Part shown: in pieces, positions 1 through 8,546 of the stretch
Layout of the letters: every line of letters begins with the position of its first letter
Numbering within the stretch: the stretch's first letter is position 1
Origin: Segetibacter sp.
GTDB lineage: Bacteria; Bacteroidota; Bacteroidia; Chitinophagales; Chitinophagaceae
Direction: 5' to 3'
Assembly: GCA_028288485.1 (NCBI GenBank)
Contig: JAQBNO010000048.1
Coordinates: 1-64,000, forward strand
Length of the DNA: 64,000 nucleotides
Notes under the pieces: generated by a model
Databases searched by the model: none
Seen by the model: the letters and a program-made list of their open reading frames with translations, nothing else
Told to the model about the DNA's origin: nothing
Position numbers and translations under genes: made by a program

Positions 1-50
1 ATCAAGGCAAAGAAAGTGACAAATGCTTAAGAGAGATAAAAAGAATAAAT

Positions 51-80
51 ATTATCACAGCAGATTGCTTCGTTCCTCCA
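51..80 (+). repeat. Dispersed repeat, GCAGATTGCTTCGTT type, copy 1
   Basis: This 30-bp block recurs 180 bp downstream at 231..260 and, more loosely, at 3699..3730. All three share a core of CAGCAGATTG followed by TTCRTT. The first two copies also share the flanking ATTAYCACAG and match at 25 or more of 30 positions by eye. Its function is unknown. It is not part of any reading frame. Confidence 0.6.
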
Positions 81-181
81 ATAACAAATGCAAAAATCAC
101 TTCAATAAACTACACCTTTATCATAACCCTTCAATAAAAAACCACTGCCCAATCCAAAATAGTACAAAAGCCTAATCAGCG

Positions 182-230
182 AATCAAGATGGGAACCGGC
201 TGTTATCGTTCCCGTCTTGATTTTTCTTTG
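182..230 (+). terminator. Rho-independent terminator of a gene left of the window
   Basis: A 15-bp stem (182..196 paired with 208..222, one G-T wobble) has an 11-nt loop and is followed by a T-rich run (TTTTTCTTT). The T run lies on the right, so it would stop plus-strand transcription arriving from beyond the left edge of the window. Confidence 0.6.
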
Positions 231-260
231 ATTACCACAGCAGATTGCTTCATTGCGCCA
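231..260 (+). repeat. Dispersed repeat, GCAGATTGCTTCGTT type, copy 2
   Basis: Second copy of the block at 51..80, in the same orientation. It sits just past the terminator and next to the end of the small gene on the minus strand. Confidence 0.6.
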
Positions 261-263
261 ACC

Positions 264-521
264 TTAAAACCTATCAGTTCCCTCGTTAGTGCTTGTATTC
301 TCCATATGATCACCTGATCCTCCCGCTGCATCCCCTCTTCCGCTAAGTGCGCCCAGATCCTGCACATCAGCTATATCATCTGCCTTCAAACCTGTCTGTT
401 CAGCTATGTCTTCTCTCTGGCCGGAACTAACAATTGTTGATGAAATTGTTTGATCATCCCTACCCTGTCCCTTATTTTCGGCACTGCCGCTACCACCTTG
501 TCCTTGCCTGTTACTTTCCAT
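264..521 (-). CDS. Small glycine-rich hydrophilic protein, 85 aa
   Basis: The function is unknown. The protein has no signal peptide or membrane segment. Its N-terminus is rich in Gly, Ser and Gln, a central amphipathic part reads QREDIAEQTGLKADDIADVQ, and the acidic C-terminal end carries GRGDAAGGSGDHMEN. It is likely a soluble, partly disordered protein. A decayed second copy with the same NRQG, GLK and NEGT landmarks lies at 6767..7053, which argues that this one is a true gene rather than a chance frame. Short proteins of this look are common in Chitinophagaceae (from memory). The ATG at 521 matches the family start. No promoter was recognised. Confidence 0.7.
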   Translation of the reverse strand: MESNRQGQGGSGSAENKGQGRDDQTISSTIVSSGQREDIAEQTGLKADDIADVQDLGALSGRGDAAGGSGDHMENTSTNEGTDRF

Positions 522-620
522 TGTATTGTTTTTTGTTGTAAATGAATGATGAAAACATCTGTAAATAAAAGTTGGAGTCCATTAGATAAGTTATCAATAT
601 CGTTGCCAAAAATTATATTT

Positions 621-950
621 CTACAAAACGGCTTTAGTACCTGCACGCAGGAAAACAATAGCAGCCTGATTAATGCAGTAACGAACCCTGGTGGGAGTAA
701 ACTTATTTTCAAATAAATGTCCTAAGTGCTGCCCGCAATTATTACACAACAATTGAACCCTATGCCTTCCATAAGTATCGAGGCGGTTCAGCTTTACATG
801 ATCAGCAATATGTAACCAAAAACTTGGAAAGCCACACCCTGCTTTAAACTTTTTATCCCCTTCAAATAACTCGAAGCCGCAGGCTGAACAAACAAAAGCT
901 CCCGGCACATCAGCTTGCGGATTAAAATCAATTTCCTTTTTAACAAACAT
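621..950 (-). CDS. msrB: Peptide-methionine (R)-S-oxide reductase MsrB
   Basis: Reduces methionine-R-sulfoxide in proteins, repairing oxidative damage. The MsrB signature is clear: zinc-binding pairs C21-x2-C24 and C69-x2-C72, the HLGHLF motif (H75, H78), and the catalytic Cys at C92 in RYCIN. The usual GTGWPSF substrate loop reads GCGFPSF here, with an extra Cys at C39. At 109 aa it is short for the family (about 130-150) because the N-terminus is trimmed. It has no signal peptide, so it is cytoplasmic. Its ATG lies 3 nt past the stop codon of ligD on the same strand, so the two are almost certainly co-transcribed and translationally coupled. Confidence 0.9.
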   Translation of the reverse strand: MFVKKEIDFNPQADVPGAFVCSACGFELFEGDKKFKAGCGFPSFWLHIADHVKLNRLDTYGRHRVQLLCNNCGQHLGHLFENKFTPTRVRYCINQAAIVFLRAGTKAVL

Positions 951-953
951 AAC

Positions 954-3614
954 TCACATAAATAATTTTAATATCCCTGAATTCTTCACTGCTATCTTTT
1001 TATCCATCACTCCCGCAAACGAATCTCCTTTCTTTTCAATTCGTTCCAGTATGTTATTCATGTCAAACTTCAACGGATCAAGTTTGTCATTTACCTCTTT
1101 CCATTCAAGCGGGGTTGATACAGACGGATGATGAAAAGGCCTTACTGAATAAGGTGCAGCTACGGTATCAGCCTCATCGTTTTGATTAGGGTCGAGATAC
1201 AGCTTATTTCCTCTTTTTGAAACAGTTACTTCAGTAGTGGTTATTTCAGGTACGAGCGCATGTATCTCTTTACATATTCGCTCTGCAATTTCTCTTGCTT
1301 GAGGAAAAGTAAAACCTTCACAAGGCACGTAGAGATGGATACCAGTTTTACCGGATGTTTTAGGGAAAGCCTTCAACTTATGTTTATCAAAAACTTGCTT
1401 AGCTGCTTTTGCAGTTTCAATAACCTTTTTAAAATCATCATCAGAAGGGTCAAGGTCAATGATGATAAAGTCAGGGTATAAATACTTACTTGTTCTGGAA
1501 GTCCACGGGTTAATATCAATGCAACCAAGATTAACCATATAAAGAAGGGTTGCTTCATTATTGCAAACAAGGTAATCAATTACATCCCTCTTACCTTTCT
1601 TCTTATGTTTACGCTTCACAGTAAAAATATCAGCACAAGCAGGTTGTCGACCTTCCATGTCTTTTATATACAATCCAGGTGCTGTTGGTTTTATATGTTT
1701 AATATGTAACGATTGTCCCCTGTCTTTCAAATACGGAAGTATATAAGGAGCAATGCTATGATAGTACTGAATTAAATGCGCCTTCGTTATTCCTTCCCAC
1801 AATTCCTTTTCAACATTAGTAAGCGTCATTTGACAATCTTCAATATCAAACACTTCACTGCTCGTTATTTTCTGACTTTCGATTTCAGGCCAATTACTAT
1901 CCTCTGACGTTTCAACACCTACTTTAGTCACTTTAGCAACAGGTTTTTTTTCTGCCTGTTTTTTAGTCGATTTTACCGTTGGTTCCTGCTGTACAATTTT
2001 TTCTTCCTCTTTAGTTGATAGCGGTACTTCCCGTACTACATCTTTAGCATCCTTATCGTCTCTAAATCCAATAAAAATCGCAGGCTTTCGTATTTTACCA
2101 GCTGCCGTCCATGTTGAAAATTTAAAGTTGGCTACTAATTCAGGCTTTACCCAATGTGGGGTTGTATCATGATCAACTTCATCAACAAAGGGTTTCCTTT
2201 TTGTTTCAAGTGGTCTAAGCCTGTTCATTATTTCTTTCATCACTTCATCCTTAAATCCACTTCCTGAATGACCGACAAATTTAAGCTGGTCATTTTCATA
2301 AGCACCAAATACAATTGATCGAAACGGCCGGCCACTATCACTTTCAGTCCAGCCGCCAATTACAAATTCCTGCCTTATTTCAGTAGGTAACTTTAACCAG
2401 TCTTTAGTTCTCTTGTTTTGCTGATATATGCTATCCTTTTTCTTAGCTACGATGCCTTCCAGATCCATAGCTTTTATTTGCTCCCACAGAGCAGGGCCAT
2501 CGTCAAAATGCTCACTGTATTTTATCGTTTCACTCTGGGGCAAAAGTTGCGACAACAGGGTTTTTCTTTCCAACAAAGTTAACCGGGTAACGTCATATCC
2601 ATCAAACCATAGCAAGTCAAACAGGTAATAAACGAGCGGAACAGCACCGTTGTATGCCTGCAGCAGGTCGAAATTTGGTTTGCCCTTTTCATCAAGTGCT
2701 ACTATTTCACCATCCAGAATGGCATTGTAAGGAAGCCGCTGCAGTTCGTTTACTACGGGTTGATAATACTTTGTATAGTTCTGCCCCGATCTTGTTTGCA
2801 AGGTCACTTTGCCATCTCTGATCAGTGCCGCAATTCTGTAACCATCCAGTTTTAGTTCATATACCCAACGGGCATCATCGAAAATCTCCTTGATCAACGT
2901 TGCATTCATCGGATGTACAACTTCAGGCATTTCAGCTTTGTCGCCTTTTTCTAAAAGTTGCGTATCTAATCCCGTTGCTGTTGCTGTTTCTTGCGCATCC
3001 TTGTTTGCTCTATTGCTTTGCCATTTCGTTGCTACTACGTTCGCTGCCATTTGTTCTATCGTCAATCCTGAAACAACTGATTTATCTTTTTTAGTTACGT
3101 CAGTTTTTGATGCATGTTTGTCTTTTACTTTCAGCAGGTACCATGACTTATCATCTCTTCCCGATGCTTTAATGATTGCGAATTGTCCCTTCAGCTTTTT
3201 ACCTTGAAGATTGATTAACATTCCTCCTTTATAAAACTGGCCTGTTAATGCATGCTCCTGTGTTTTCTTATCGTTCTCATCCACATCAGGAGTAGTATAT
3301 GTCCCTTCGTCCCAGATTATTACTGTTCCTCCTCCATATTGTCCTTTAGGTATTATGCCTTCGAAGTCTTTGTAATCGTATGGATGATCTTCTGTGGCCA
3401 TTGCAAGCCTTTTTTCTTCCGGGTCTAATGAAGGACCTTTAGGTACTGCCCAACTTTTCAAAACACCCTTTAGCTCTAAACGGAAGTCGTAGTGTAGGTG
3501 AGATGCTGCATGTTTTTGAACAACAAAATGAAGCTTTCTGTCCACTGCTTCCCCACCTGATGGTTCAGGCGTTTCATTTAACCTTCTTTTCTTCTTGTAT
3601 TCGTCGAGCGGCAT
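954..3614 (-). CDS. ligD: ATP-dependent DNA ligase D (phosphoesterase-ligase-polymerase)
   Basis: End-processing and ligating enzyme of bacterial non-homologous end joining. All three LigD domains are present in the order PE, Lig, Pol. The 3'-phosphoesterase spans about residues 25-160, with SHLHYDFRLE at 38-47. The ligase spans about 235-540, with adenylation motif KLDGYR and the AMP-accepting lysine at K255, followed by an OB-fold. The primase-polymerase spans about 590-880, with the metal-binding DLD near residue 718 in IIIDLDPSD. A Lys/Glu-rich linker of about 60 residues separates ligase from polymerase. The length (886 aa) is normal. Its partner Ku is not in the window. It is followed by msrB 3 nt downstream. 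Confidence 0.95.
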   Translation of the reverse strand: MPLDEYKKKRRLNETPEPSGGEAVDRKLHFVVQKHAASHLHYDFRLELKGVLKSWAVPKGPSLDPEEKRLAMATEDHPYDYKDFEGIIPKGQYGGGTVIIWDEGTYTTPDVDENDKKTQEHALTGQFYKGGMLINLQGKKLKGQFAIIKASGRDDKSWYLLKVKDKHASKTDVTKKDKSVVSGLTIEQMAANVVATKWQSNRANKDAQETATATGLDTQLLEKGDKAEMPEVVHPMNATLIKEIFDDARWVYELKLDGYRIAALIRDGKVTLQTRSGQNYTKYYQPVVNELQRLPYNAILDGEIVALDEKGKPNFDLLQAYNGAVPLVYYLFDLLWFDGYDVTRLTLLERKTLLSQLLPQSETIKYSEHFDDGPALWEQIKAMDLEGIVAKKKDSIYQQNKRTKDWLKLPTEIRQEFVIGGWTESDSGRPFRSIVFGAYENDQLKFVGHSGSGFKDEVMKEIMNRLRPLETKRKPFVDEVDHDTTPHWVKPELVANFKFSTWTAAGKIRKPAIFIGFRDDKDAKDVVREVPLSTKEEEKIVQQEPTVKSTKKQAEKKPVAKVTKVGVETSEDSNWPEIESQKITSSEVFDIEDCQMTLTNVEKELWEGITKAHLIQYYHSIAPYILPYLKDRGQSLHIKHIKPTAPGLYIKDMEGRQPACADIFTVKRKHKKKGKRDVIDYLVCNNEATLLYMVNLGCIDINPWTSRTSKYLYPDFIIIDLDPSDDDFKKVIETAKAAKQVFDKHKLKAFPKTSGKTGIHLYVPCEGFTFPQAREIAERICKEIHALVPEITTTEVTVSKRGNKLYLDPNQNDEADTVAAPYSVRPFHHPSVSTPLEWKEVNDKLDPLKFDMNNILERIEKKGDSFAGVMDKKIAVKNSGILKLFM

Positions 3615-3698
3615 GCTAAAGCCTTATTCTAAAGCTATGCCATGCTGACCGGCAGGCTTACTTTTTCTTTGCTCAAGAGAGACAAAAAGCACAAGTAC

Positions 3699-3730
3699 AC
3701 AACAGCAGATTGTTTCGTTTCTCGCATGGT
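3699..3730 (+). repeat. Dispersed repeat, GCAGATTGCTTCGTT type, copy 3
   Basis: Reads CACAACAGCAGATTGTTTCG and continues TTTCTCGC. It is diverged from the copies at 51 and 231 but keeps the CAGCAGATTG core and TTCGTT. Confidence 0.5.
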
Positions 3731-3857
3731 TGAAAGGCAGGACGACTACCGAGGCAAATGAGAACTTAGCCTCCGCTATTCGATTACATCAGCTGTTTAA
3801 ACGCACGACAGCAAGATCGGACGAACCGGTTTACTGTTTGCCGCTGCAAGTACGGTA

Positions 3858-3881
3858 GTACAAGAGAGTGACACAACGATG
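3858..3881 (+). repeat. CAACGATG-family repeat, short copy
   Basis: Reads GTACAAGAGAGTGAC followed by ACAACGATG. Identical over 24 nt to the copy at 23900..23923. It lies between two minus-strand genes in antisense orientation. Confidence 0.8.
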
Positions 3882-4222
3882 ATGAGTTAAGGACAAAAGC
3901 TGGTCAACAAAATCTCCGCAGTCCGTTGTAAAAACAGGAACAGCGTAATTGCCTGTAACAACATGCCTGAAAACAGTAGCGGCTTTCTTGTTATATTCTC
4001 TGAAATTCTCCCTGTGAACAGCTGGCCTGTTTGTTGAAGAGGTTTTTCAGACAAACAATCCGGAATATTGCAGGATCTCTCACCCAAACCTTCACCTTGA
4101 CTCAGTCCAAAACGGGACCCGCTGTTGTTGTTCGCGTTGTGATATTTCTTCGGTTATGTTTCTTAAGAAGCTTAAAATACTTGAAAGCAAGTTCGAGTTA
4201 TTACTTGACCGGCCACGAGTAT

Positions 4223-5311
4223 TTAATAGCCTAAATTTACCACAACAGGATAATGGTCCGACAACTTTTGCCGAATAACATTATAACTCAAAATCTTAAA
4301 GAAAGGATTTGCCATTATATAATCAATCTGGAAGTCAGGTAAACCACCATTAAAGGTTACGGTATATCCCCTTCCCTTTTCACGAAACGCATTTTTCATT
4401 CCGCTCATAGTATAGTTGACGGCGAACGAAGAAGGTGTATCATTGAAATCACCAGCTATAATAAATGGATACGGGCACGTTCGGGTATGTTTTTTCAGCA
4501 GTTTTACCTGTTCGCTTCTGTTTGAAAAGGCTACTGAAAACTTGTCTTTAACTTTAAAGAGGAATTCTAATTTTCCAATTATATCTGCGTTTCTCCATTC
4601 TTCATATTCATGCGGCTGAAAACCTAACGACTCAAAATGCACGTTGTATACCCTGATGATTTTTCCATTTTTATTAATGTCGGTGAAGAGAGCCTGGTTT
4701 GACTTTGAAATTTTTGACAACACAATAAAACCTGTATCCACAATAGGATATTTAGAAAATGTAGCTATTGAATTTGTAGGAAAAAGTTTCGGATCTGCCG
4801 GTCCCCGGTAAAAATTGACGGTTTGCAATATAGTCTTAATTGAGTCCATCGTATTATTGGCTCTCTCCGTTGAAAAATCCTGCACACATAGAATTTCCGG
4901 CTGTTCATTTCGAATCAACTGCAGTATAGGAGCCTGTGCACTTTGGGTTAAATCGTTGGCGGTCTTAAATGAGTGTACATTGTAGGTCATAAATTTAAGG
5001 GTATTGCCTCCTTCACTCGCTGCGGCAGATTTAAAATAATTCAGTCCAAACGAATTAAGAAAAATATTTAGTGTGCACAAAGCGGGTATTAGAAAAAGGA
5101 GTGTTTGCTTGTTCCGCTTCACGAAAACGTAACAAACAAATACCAGCAAATGAAGTAACAAAAGAAACGGGTACATCAGACCGAAAAAAGCAGGCCAATC
5201 AAAACCTGAGGGATCTATAAACGGAGCAGCAGCGGCAGCAAACAGTGCAACAGACGTTACTATTATTACAATACCAATTACACTCCTGACTACCTTTTTT
5301 ATTATCATCAC
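4223..5311 (-). CDS. Membrane-anchored endonuclease/exonuclease/phosphatase-family protein
   Basis: Three N-terminal membrane helices (about residues 7-31, 40-64, 68-90) are followed by an EEP-fold domain (about 104-362), expected on the periplasmic side. Fold landmarks are FMTYNVHSF (N111), AGDFNDTP (Asp and Asn near residues 288-290), IDYIM, and the C-terminal SDHYPV with its catalytic Asp-His. Where most EEP enzymes have a metal-binding Glu (LQE), this one has Asp (ILCVQD, D145). Family members cut DNA, phosphoesters or phosphoinositides, so the substrate cannot be read from sequence. The gene stands alone, with repeat-bearing spacers on both sides. Confidence 0.85.
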   Translation of the reverse strand: MMIIKKVVRSVIGIVIIVTSVALFAAAAAPFIDPSGFDWPAFFGLMYPFLLLLHLLVFVCYVFVKRNKQTLLFLIPALCTLNIFLNSFGLNYFKSAAASEGGNTLKFMTYNVHSFKTANDLTQSAQAPILQLIRNEQPEILCVQDFSTERANNTMDSIKTILQTVNFYRGPADPKLFPTNSIATFSKYPIVDTGFIVLSKISKSNQALFTDINKNGKIIRVYNVHFESLGFQPHEYEEWRNADIIGKLEFLFKVKDKFSVAFSNRSEQVKLLKKHTRTCPYPFIIAGDFNDTPSSFAVNYTMSGMKNAFREKGRGYTVTFNGGLPDFQIDYIMANPFFKILSYNVIRQKLSDHYPVVVNLGY

Positions 5312-6007
5312 TTCCTTTATTGCGTTAAATCTAAATTTTCTCTTAAGTAAAAATTCAGGCCATTATTGAAGCAATCGCAATATTGTTAAAAGGGCTCTAA
5401 TCAATAAGGCATTAAAAATAAGACAGGGAACCCACTTTTAAGGAAAAGAATTAATTTGATAAAGACGTCTTAACTAATATTAGCGATAAATAATTTAACG
5501 TCTTACTTATCAATCGTTGCACAGCCTGAATGAAAAGAAACAGTATGGCGGTAGCTGCCAGGAGTGACATCACCAAAGGATTTATCCGGACAACAATGTT
5601 GAATAAATTTCTACTGTTGGTTTCACAACAAAAATTATTCATACTTAGGAGAAAACCATTAAACATGGTGTGTACCTGAAAATTCCGCTACGTCTTCCGG
5701 CGTTTGCCACCTCGCACTAACTCCTGGTACTTTTTATCTCGCCTTCCTTTATCTGTTCATTTGTTGCACTGCCAGCCTGGGTTACCTTTACAAAGGCTTC
5801 TTTACCTGCTACTTGCTTTTTATCTTTTTGCATTGTCATTTTTTCAACGAGCCGAACCTGATCATTCAGCCAGCTTTTTTGCTTTGTACTTGTTCAGGTT
5901 CATGTAGACTAACTTCTAATCTTACGGCATTTGTTATAACCGCTCGTCTAAAATCAAAAACCGGGATAAGTTGGAAATATTCCTTATTTTAGTTTCGTTC
6001 TGCTTGT
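5312..6007. other. Intergenic spacer, possible decayed small genes
   Basis: About 700 bp. It contains a 71-codon minus-strand frame (5451..5666) that would encode one membrane helix, and a possible frameshifted Lys-rich minus-strand small gene (5716..5903). Neither can be supported firmly. An imperfect inverted repeat, with arms around GATAAAGACGTC and ACGTCTTACTTATC, lies near 5459..5513. Confidence 0.4.
5716..5903 (-). pseudogene. Possible frameshifted Lys-rich small gene
   Basis: On the minus strand an ATG at 5903 opens MNLNKYKAKKLAE and then meets TGA. A one-base shift at that point continues without stops through about 47 residues (DQVRLVEKMTMQKDKKQ and on, ending in KSTRS and a stop near 5716). 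The charged, coil-forming composition is continuous across the shift, as if one base had been lost. No family was recognised. It could be a chance frame, or a short gene starting at the downstream ATG. Confidence 0.25.
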
Positions 6008-6709
6008 ATGAAATTTATAGCAATTGCCATATCTATTTTCGTTACCCAATCCCTCGTAGGGCAAGACTCAACCCGTATCCTTATTCCGGCGGGTAGCATA
6101 TTTTCTGACGTAGTCACTCCCGCTGTTATGTTTCGATATAAAGAATTCAAGCCAGGGAGGATCCTTTTAAAAGATGATGTTTTGTACCAGGCAAACCTGA
6201 ATTATAACCTCTTTAATGCGGAGATCATGTTCGCTGTACCGGGCGGAGATACTATGGCAATTGACAAAGAGAAAATGCTTAATATAAAACGTGTTACAAT
6301 AGACACAGATTTGTATGTTTACAATAAAGGTTACCTGCAAATTGTGAGGGAAAATAAAAACGGAACGCTTGCGAGAAGGCAGCAATATCATCTTGTGTCC
6401 AGGGAAAAAATTGGCGGGTATAATTTTGCCTCTCCACAAGGATCAATCGACTCATACAATTCTTTTTCTGACCGGGCAAATAACCGCCATGACCTTGTAG
6501 TAAGAGAAAACATATCGCTACAATTAAAAACCGAATACTTTATAGGCGATTCATACAAACTTTTCTTGCCGGTAAACAGGAAAAACCTGGAGAAAGTCTT
6601 TTTTAAGAAGCGAAATGAGATTACGTCCTACTTTAACGAACACGTTGTTGATTTTAAGAACGAAAAACAGGTTACAGGATTATTCATTTTCTTAACCGAA
6701 AATTTGTAG
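6008..6709 (+). CDS. Secreted or periplasmic protein of unknown function, 233 aa
   Basis: An N-terminal signal peptide (MKFIAIAISIFVTQSLVGQ, cleavage about residue 19) precedes a mature part of roughly 210 residues with no cysteines and alternating beta-type segments. The product starts with an ATG and is flanked by spacers on both sides, so it is probably its own transcript. Short, signal-peptide-bearing proteins of this kind with segments such as YKEFKPGRILLKDD are common orphans in Bacteroidota. I do not recognise the family and assign no function. Open length, codon pattern and signal peptide together make it a real gene. Confidence 0.75.
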   Translation: MKFIAIAISIFVTQSLVGQDSTRILIPAGSIFSDVVTPAVMFRYKEFKPGRILLKDDVLYQANLNYNLFNAEIMFAVPGGDTMAIDKEKMLNIKRVTIDTDLYVYNKGYLQIVRENKNGTLARRQQYHLVSREKIGGYNFASPQGSIDSYNSFSDRANNRHDLVVRENISLQLKTEYFIGDSYKLFLPVNRKNLEKVFFKKRNEITSYFNEHVVDFKNEKQVTGLFIFLTENL

Positions 6710-6766
6710 TACGGCAAGCAGCAGCACGTTCGCGACGAACCACACTCGCAGGCTTCTGTTGAGTTA

Positions 6767-7053
6767 TTAAGGCGCAGCCACAGCCATCTTAGAAAATGTT
6801 TCTAAAACCTCCGTCCCCTCGTTCGAACTGGTACCGGTCATATCATCACCACCGGCGCGTGCAGTCTCTTCCACTTAGCGCCCCCTATTTGCTGAAGATC
6901 GCCTATATCGCCTGGCTTCAACCCCGTGTGACCGGCAATATCTTTTCGTTCCTAGTCACTTAATTGTGCCGCCTGTGTCTTTTGGCTTTCCCTGTTGTCA
7001 CCTTTATTCCCGGCGCTCCCGCTGCCGCCACCGCCTTGCCTGTTAGTGTCCGT
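6767..7053 (-). pseudogene. Decayed paralogue of the 85-aa glycine-rich protein
   Basis: The minus strand encodes a clear relative of the protein at 264..521: TNRQGGGGSGSAGNKG, then ERKDIAGHTGLKPGDIGDLQ, then GGDDMTGTSSNEGTE. The start codon has become ACG (7051..7053). An in-frame TAG separates LSD from ERKD, and at least one frameshift lies between the GDLQ part and the GGDD part. Three independent lesions mark it as dead. It shows that the small family was duplicated and that one copy was lost. Confidence 0.7.
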
Positions 7054-7154
7054 AATCGTAGTTTTTAGATTAAGACAATAACAATGATAGTGCAGCGCCA
7101 CAGGACGTCCTTACCTATTATTTAAGCCGGCTACTTTTTACCCGGAGGGCAGAA

Positions 7155-8546
7155 TTACAAATTTTTGATCTTGATACTCCTGTAACTTACAGAATTACCG
7201 TGGTCCTGTAATAGTATATACCCTTGTGGAGCTTCTCCAAAATTTTTAACAGGTTTAAATTTACTGATCTCTACCAGGTCACGAAACTCCTTCGAACCTC
7301 GCTGATACTCCAAAACTTTATAGCCGTTCAAATAATGTTCTACTTTATTGCCCGGATATACTACTACCCTTCCAACGTTCCATTGCCCGATTGGACGAAC
7401 AGAAGCAGCAGGTTTTTCAGCTTTAATTAAATCATATAACGATGAAAGCGTACGGTTACCGTTGCGGCCTAGTTTAGCATCAGGATGCAACACGTCATCC
7501 AGCACCTGGTACTCAAGGCCAAGCGCCGAACCAGAATTGTTTTCGGCCAGTGTAACAAAATATTTTAAACCACTGTTTGCTCCCGGTGTCAGCTTAAATT
7601 CAAAAGAAAGATCAAATGCTTTAAACTGGTCTTTTGTAACGATGTCACCGCCGTTTGCAGCTTCTCTGCCTTCTGAAGCCAGCACATTAATGGTTCCATC
7701 TTTTATCTCCCATCCTTTTGAAGGAAATCCTGTTTTCCGAAAACTCATCCAGCCGTCCGACGTTTTGCCATCAAACAGTAAACGCCATCCCTCTTTCTTC
7801 TCATAACCCGTTAAACTATTTGGCTGGTAATTCACAACGTATACGCCGGCAGGAAACGGTGTAGGCGTAATGCCGGAAGTCTTAATACGAATATTTTTAA
7901 ACCAAACTTTTTTGCCCACCTGGTCAGGACTGCCCACAGCATGAACCTGTAAGGCAATAAAACCTTTCTGATCGATGGTATCAACCAAATAAGCAGCAGG
8001 TACGCCGTTAAACCACGTCTTCATTTCGTTTCCAATACACTCTATTTTAATGCGGTTAAAATCGTCGGCCTTGTATGCATTCTGCGCTTTGGTATTTAGG
8101 GTTAAAGGATACAACCAGTTTCTCCTTCCCTCATCATAAATTCCACCGCTCCACTTGCGTTCTGACGGGTCCACCTCAACCTGTCTTCCAAATACTCTCC
8201 CCTTGCCATCCCGGGCTTTTTCGTCAAAATGACTCCGCGTTTGGATGCCTGAATTGCCTTTTTGGCTTTCCAGCTTTACATCTGCCTCTAAAACAAAATC
8301 TCCGTATTCTTTTTCCGTAGCCAGGAAGGTATTGCCTGTATTTGCTGCTGTAGTGCCTACAATCACCCCATTTTCAACTGTAAAAGTTGCAGCACCGGCA
8401 AGGGCCTTCCACCCTTTTAGCGTTTTGCCGTCAAAGAGGCTGGTCCAACCTTTAGGTGAGGTCTGAGCGTGAGCTGAAGAAGTAAACAAAATGCCTGTAG
8501 CAAAGGAGCATGTTATTGCAAGGCAAACGATTTTATTGGTTGTCAT
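7155..8546 (-). CDS. Exported double-DUF1080 protein (3-keto-disaccharide hydrolase family)
   Basis: A signal peptide (about residues 1-28, ending SSAHAQ) is followed by two copies of the DUF1080 concanavalin-like fold, about 32-230 and 262-462. Each starts with the same signature: GWTSLFDGKTLKGWKAL and GWRLLFDGKTSDGWMSF. The family includes hydrolases/lyases acting on 3-keto sugars, so this protein may cleave sugars oxidised by the Gfo/Idh proteins upstream; this is inference from family and context. I start it at the ATG at 8546 because the signal peptide begins there. An in-frame extension to 8648 lacks a signal and is probably non-coding. It is the last gene of the minus-strand saccharide cluster. 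Confidence 0.88.
   Translation of the reverse strand: MTTNKIVCLAITCSFATGILFTSSAHAQTSPKGWTSLFDGKTLKGWKALAGAATFTVENGVIVGTTAANTGNTFLATEKEYGDFVLEADVKLESQKGNSGIQTRSHFDEKARDGKGRVFGRQVEVDPSERKWSGGIYDEGRRNWLYPLTLNTKAQNAYKADDFNRIKIECIGNEMKTWFNGVPAAYLVDTIDQKGFIALQVHAVGSPDQVGKKVWFKNIRIKTSGITPTPFPAGVYVVNYQPNSLTGYEKKEGWRLLFDGKTSDGWMSFRKTGFPSKGWEIKDGTINVLASEGREAANGGDIVTKDQFKAFDLSFEFKLTPGANSGLKYFVTLAENNSGSALGLEYQVLDDVLHPDAKLGRNGNRTLSSLYDLIKAEKPAASVRPIGQWNVGRVVVYPGNKVEHYLNGYKVLEYQRGSKEFRDLVEISKFKPVKNFGEAPQGYILLQDHGNSVSYRSIKIKNL

Larger units (their letters stand above)
3615..4222. other. Intergenic spacer upstream of ligD
   Basis: About 610 bp with no convincing gene. It holds a third loose copy of the GCAGATTG repeat (3699..3730) and a CAACGATG-type repeat (3858..3881). 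Short open frames here (3887..4087 minus, 4031..4234 plus) show no recognisable protein features. Confidence 0.6.

Noticed and set aside
404-712. 102-codon minus-strand frame overlapping msrB and the 85-aa gene
   Set aside because: It overlaps two supported genes on the same strand in another frame and shows no recognisable protein pattern.
3887-4234. Two short frames, one on each strand, in the ligD-EEP spacer
   Set aside because: No family pattern; overlapping on opposite strands; probably chance.
5451-5666. 71-codon minus-strand frame with one hydrophobic helix
   Set aside because: Possible small membrane protein, but no homologue recognised and the composition is that of an AT-rich spacer.
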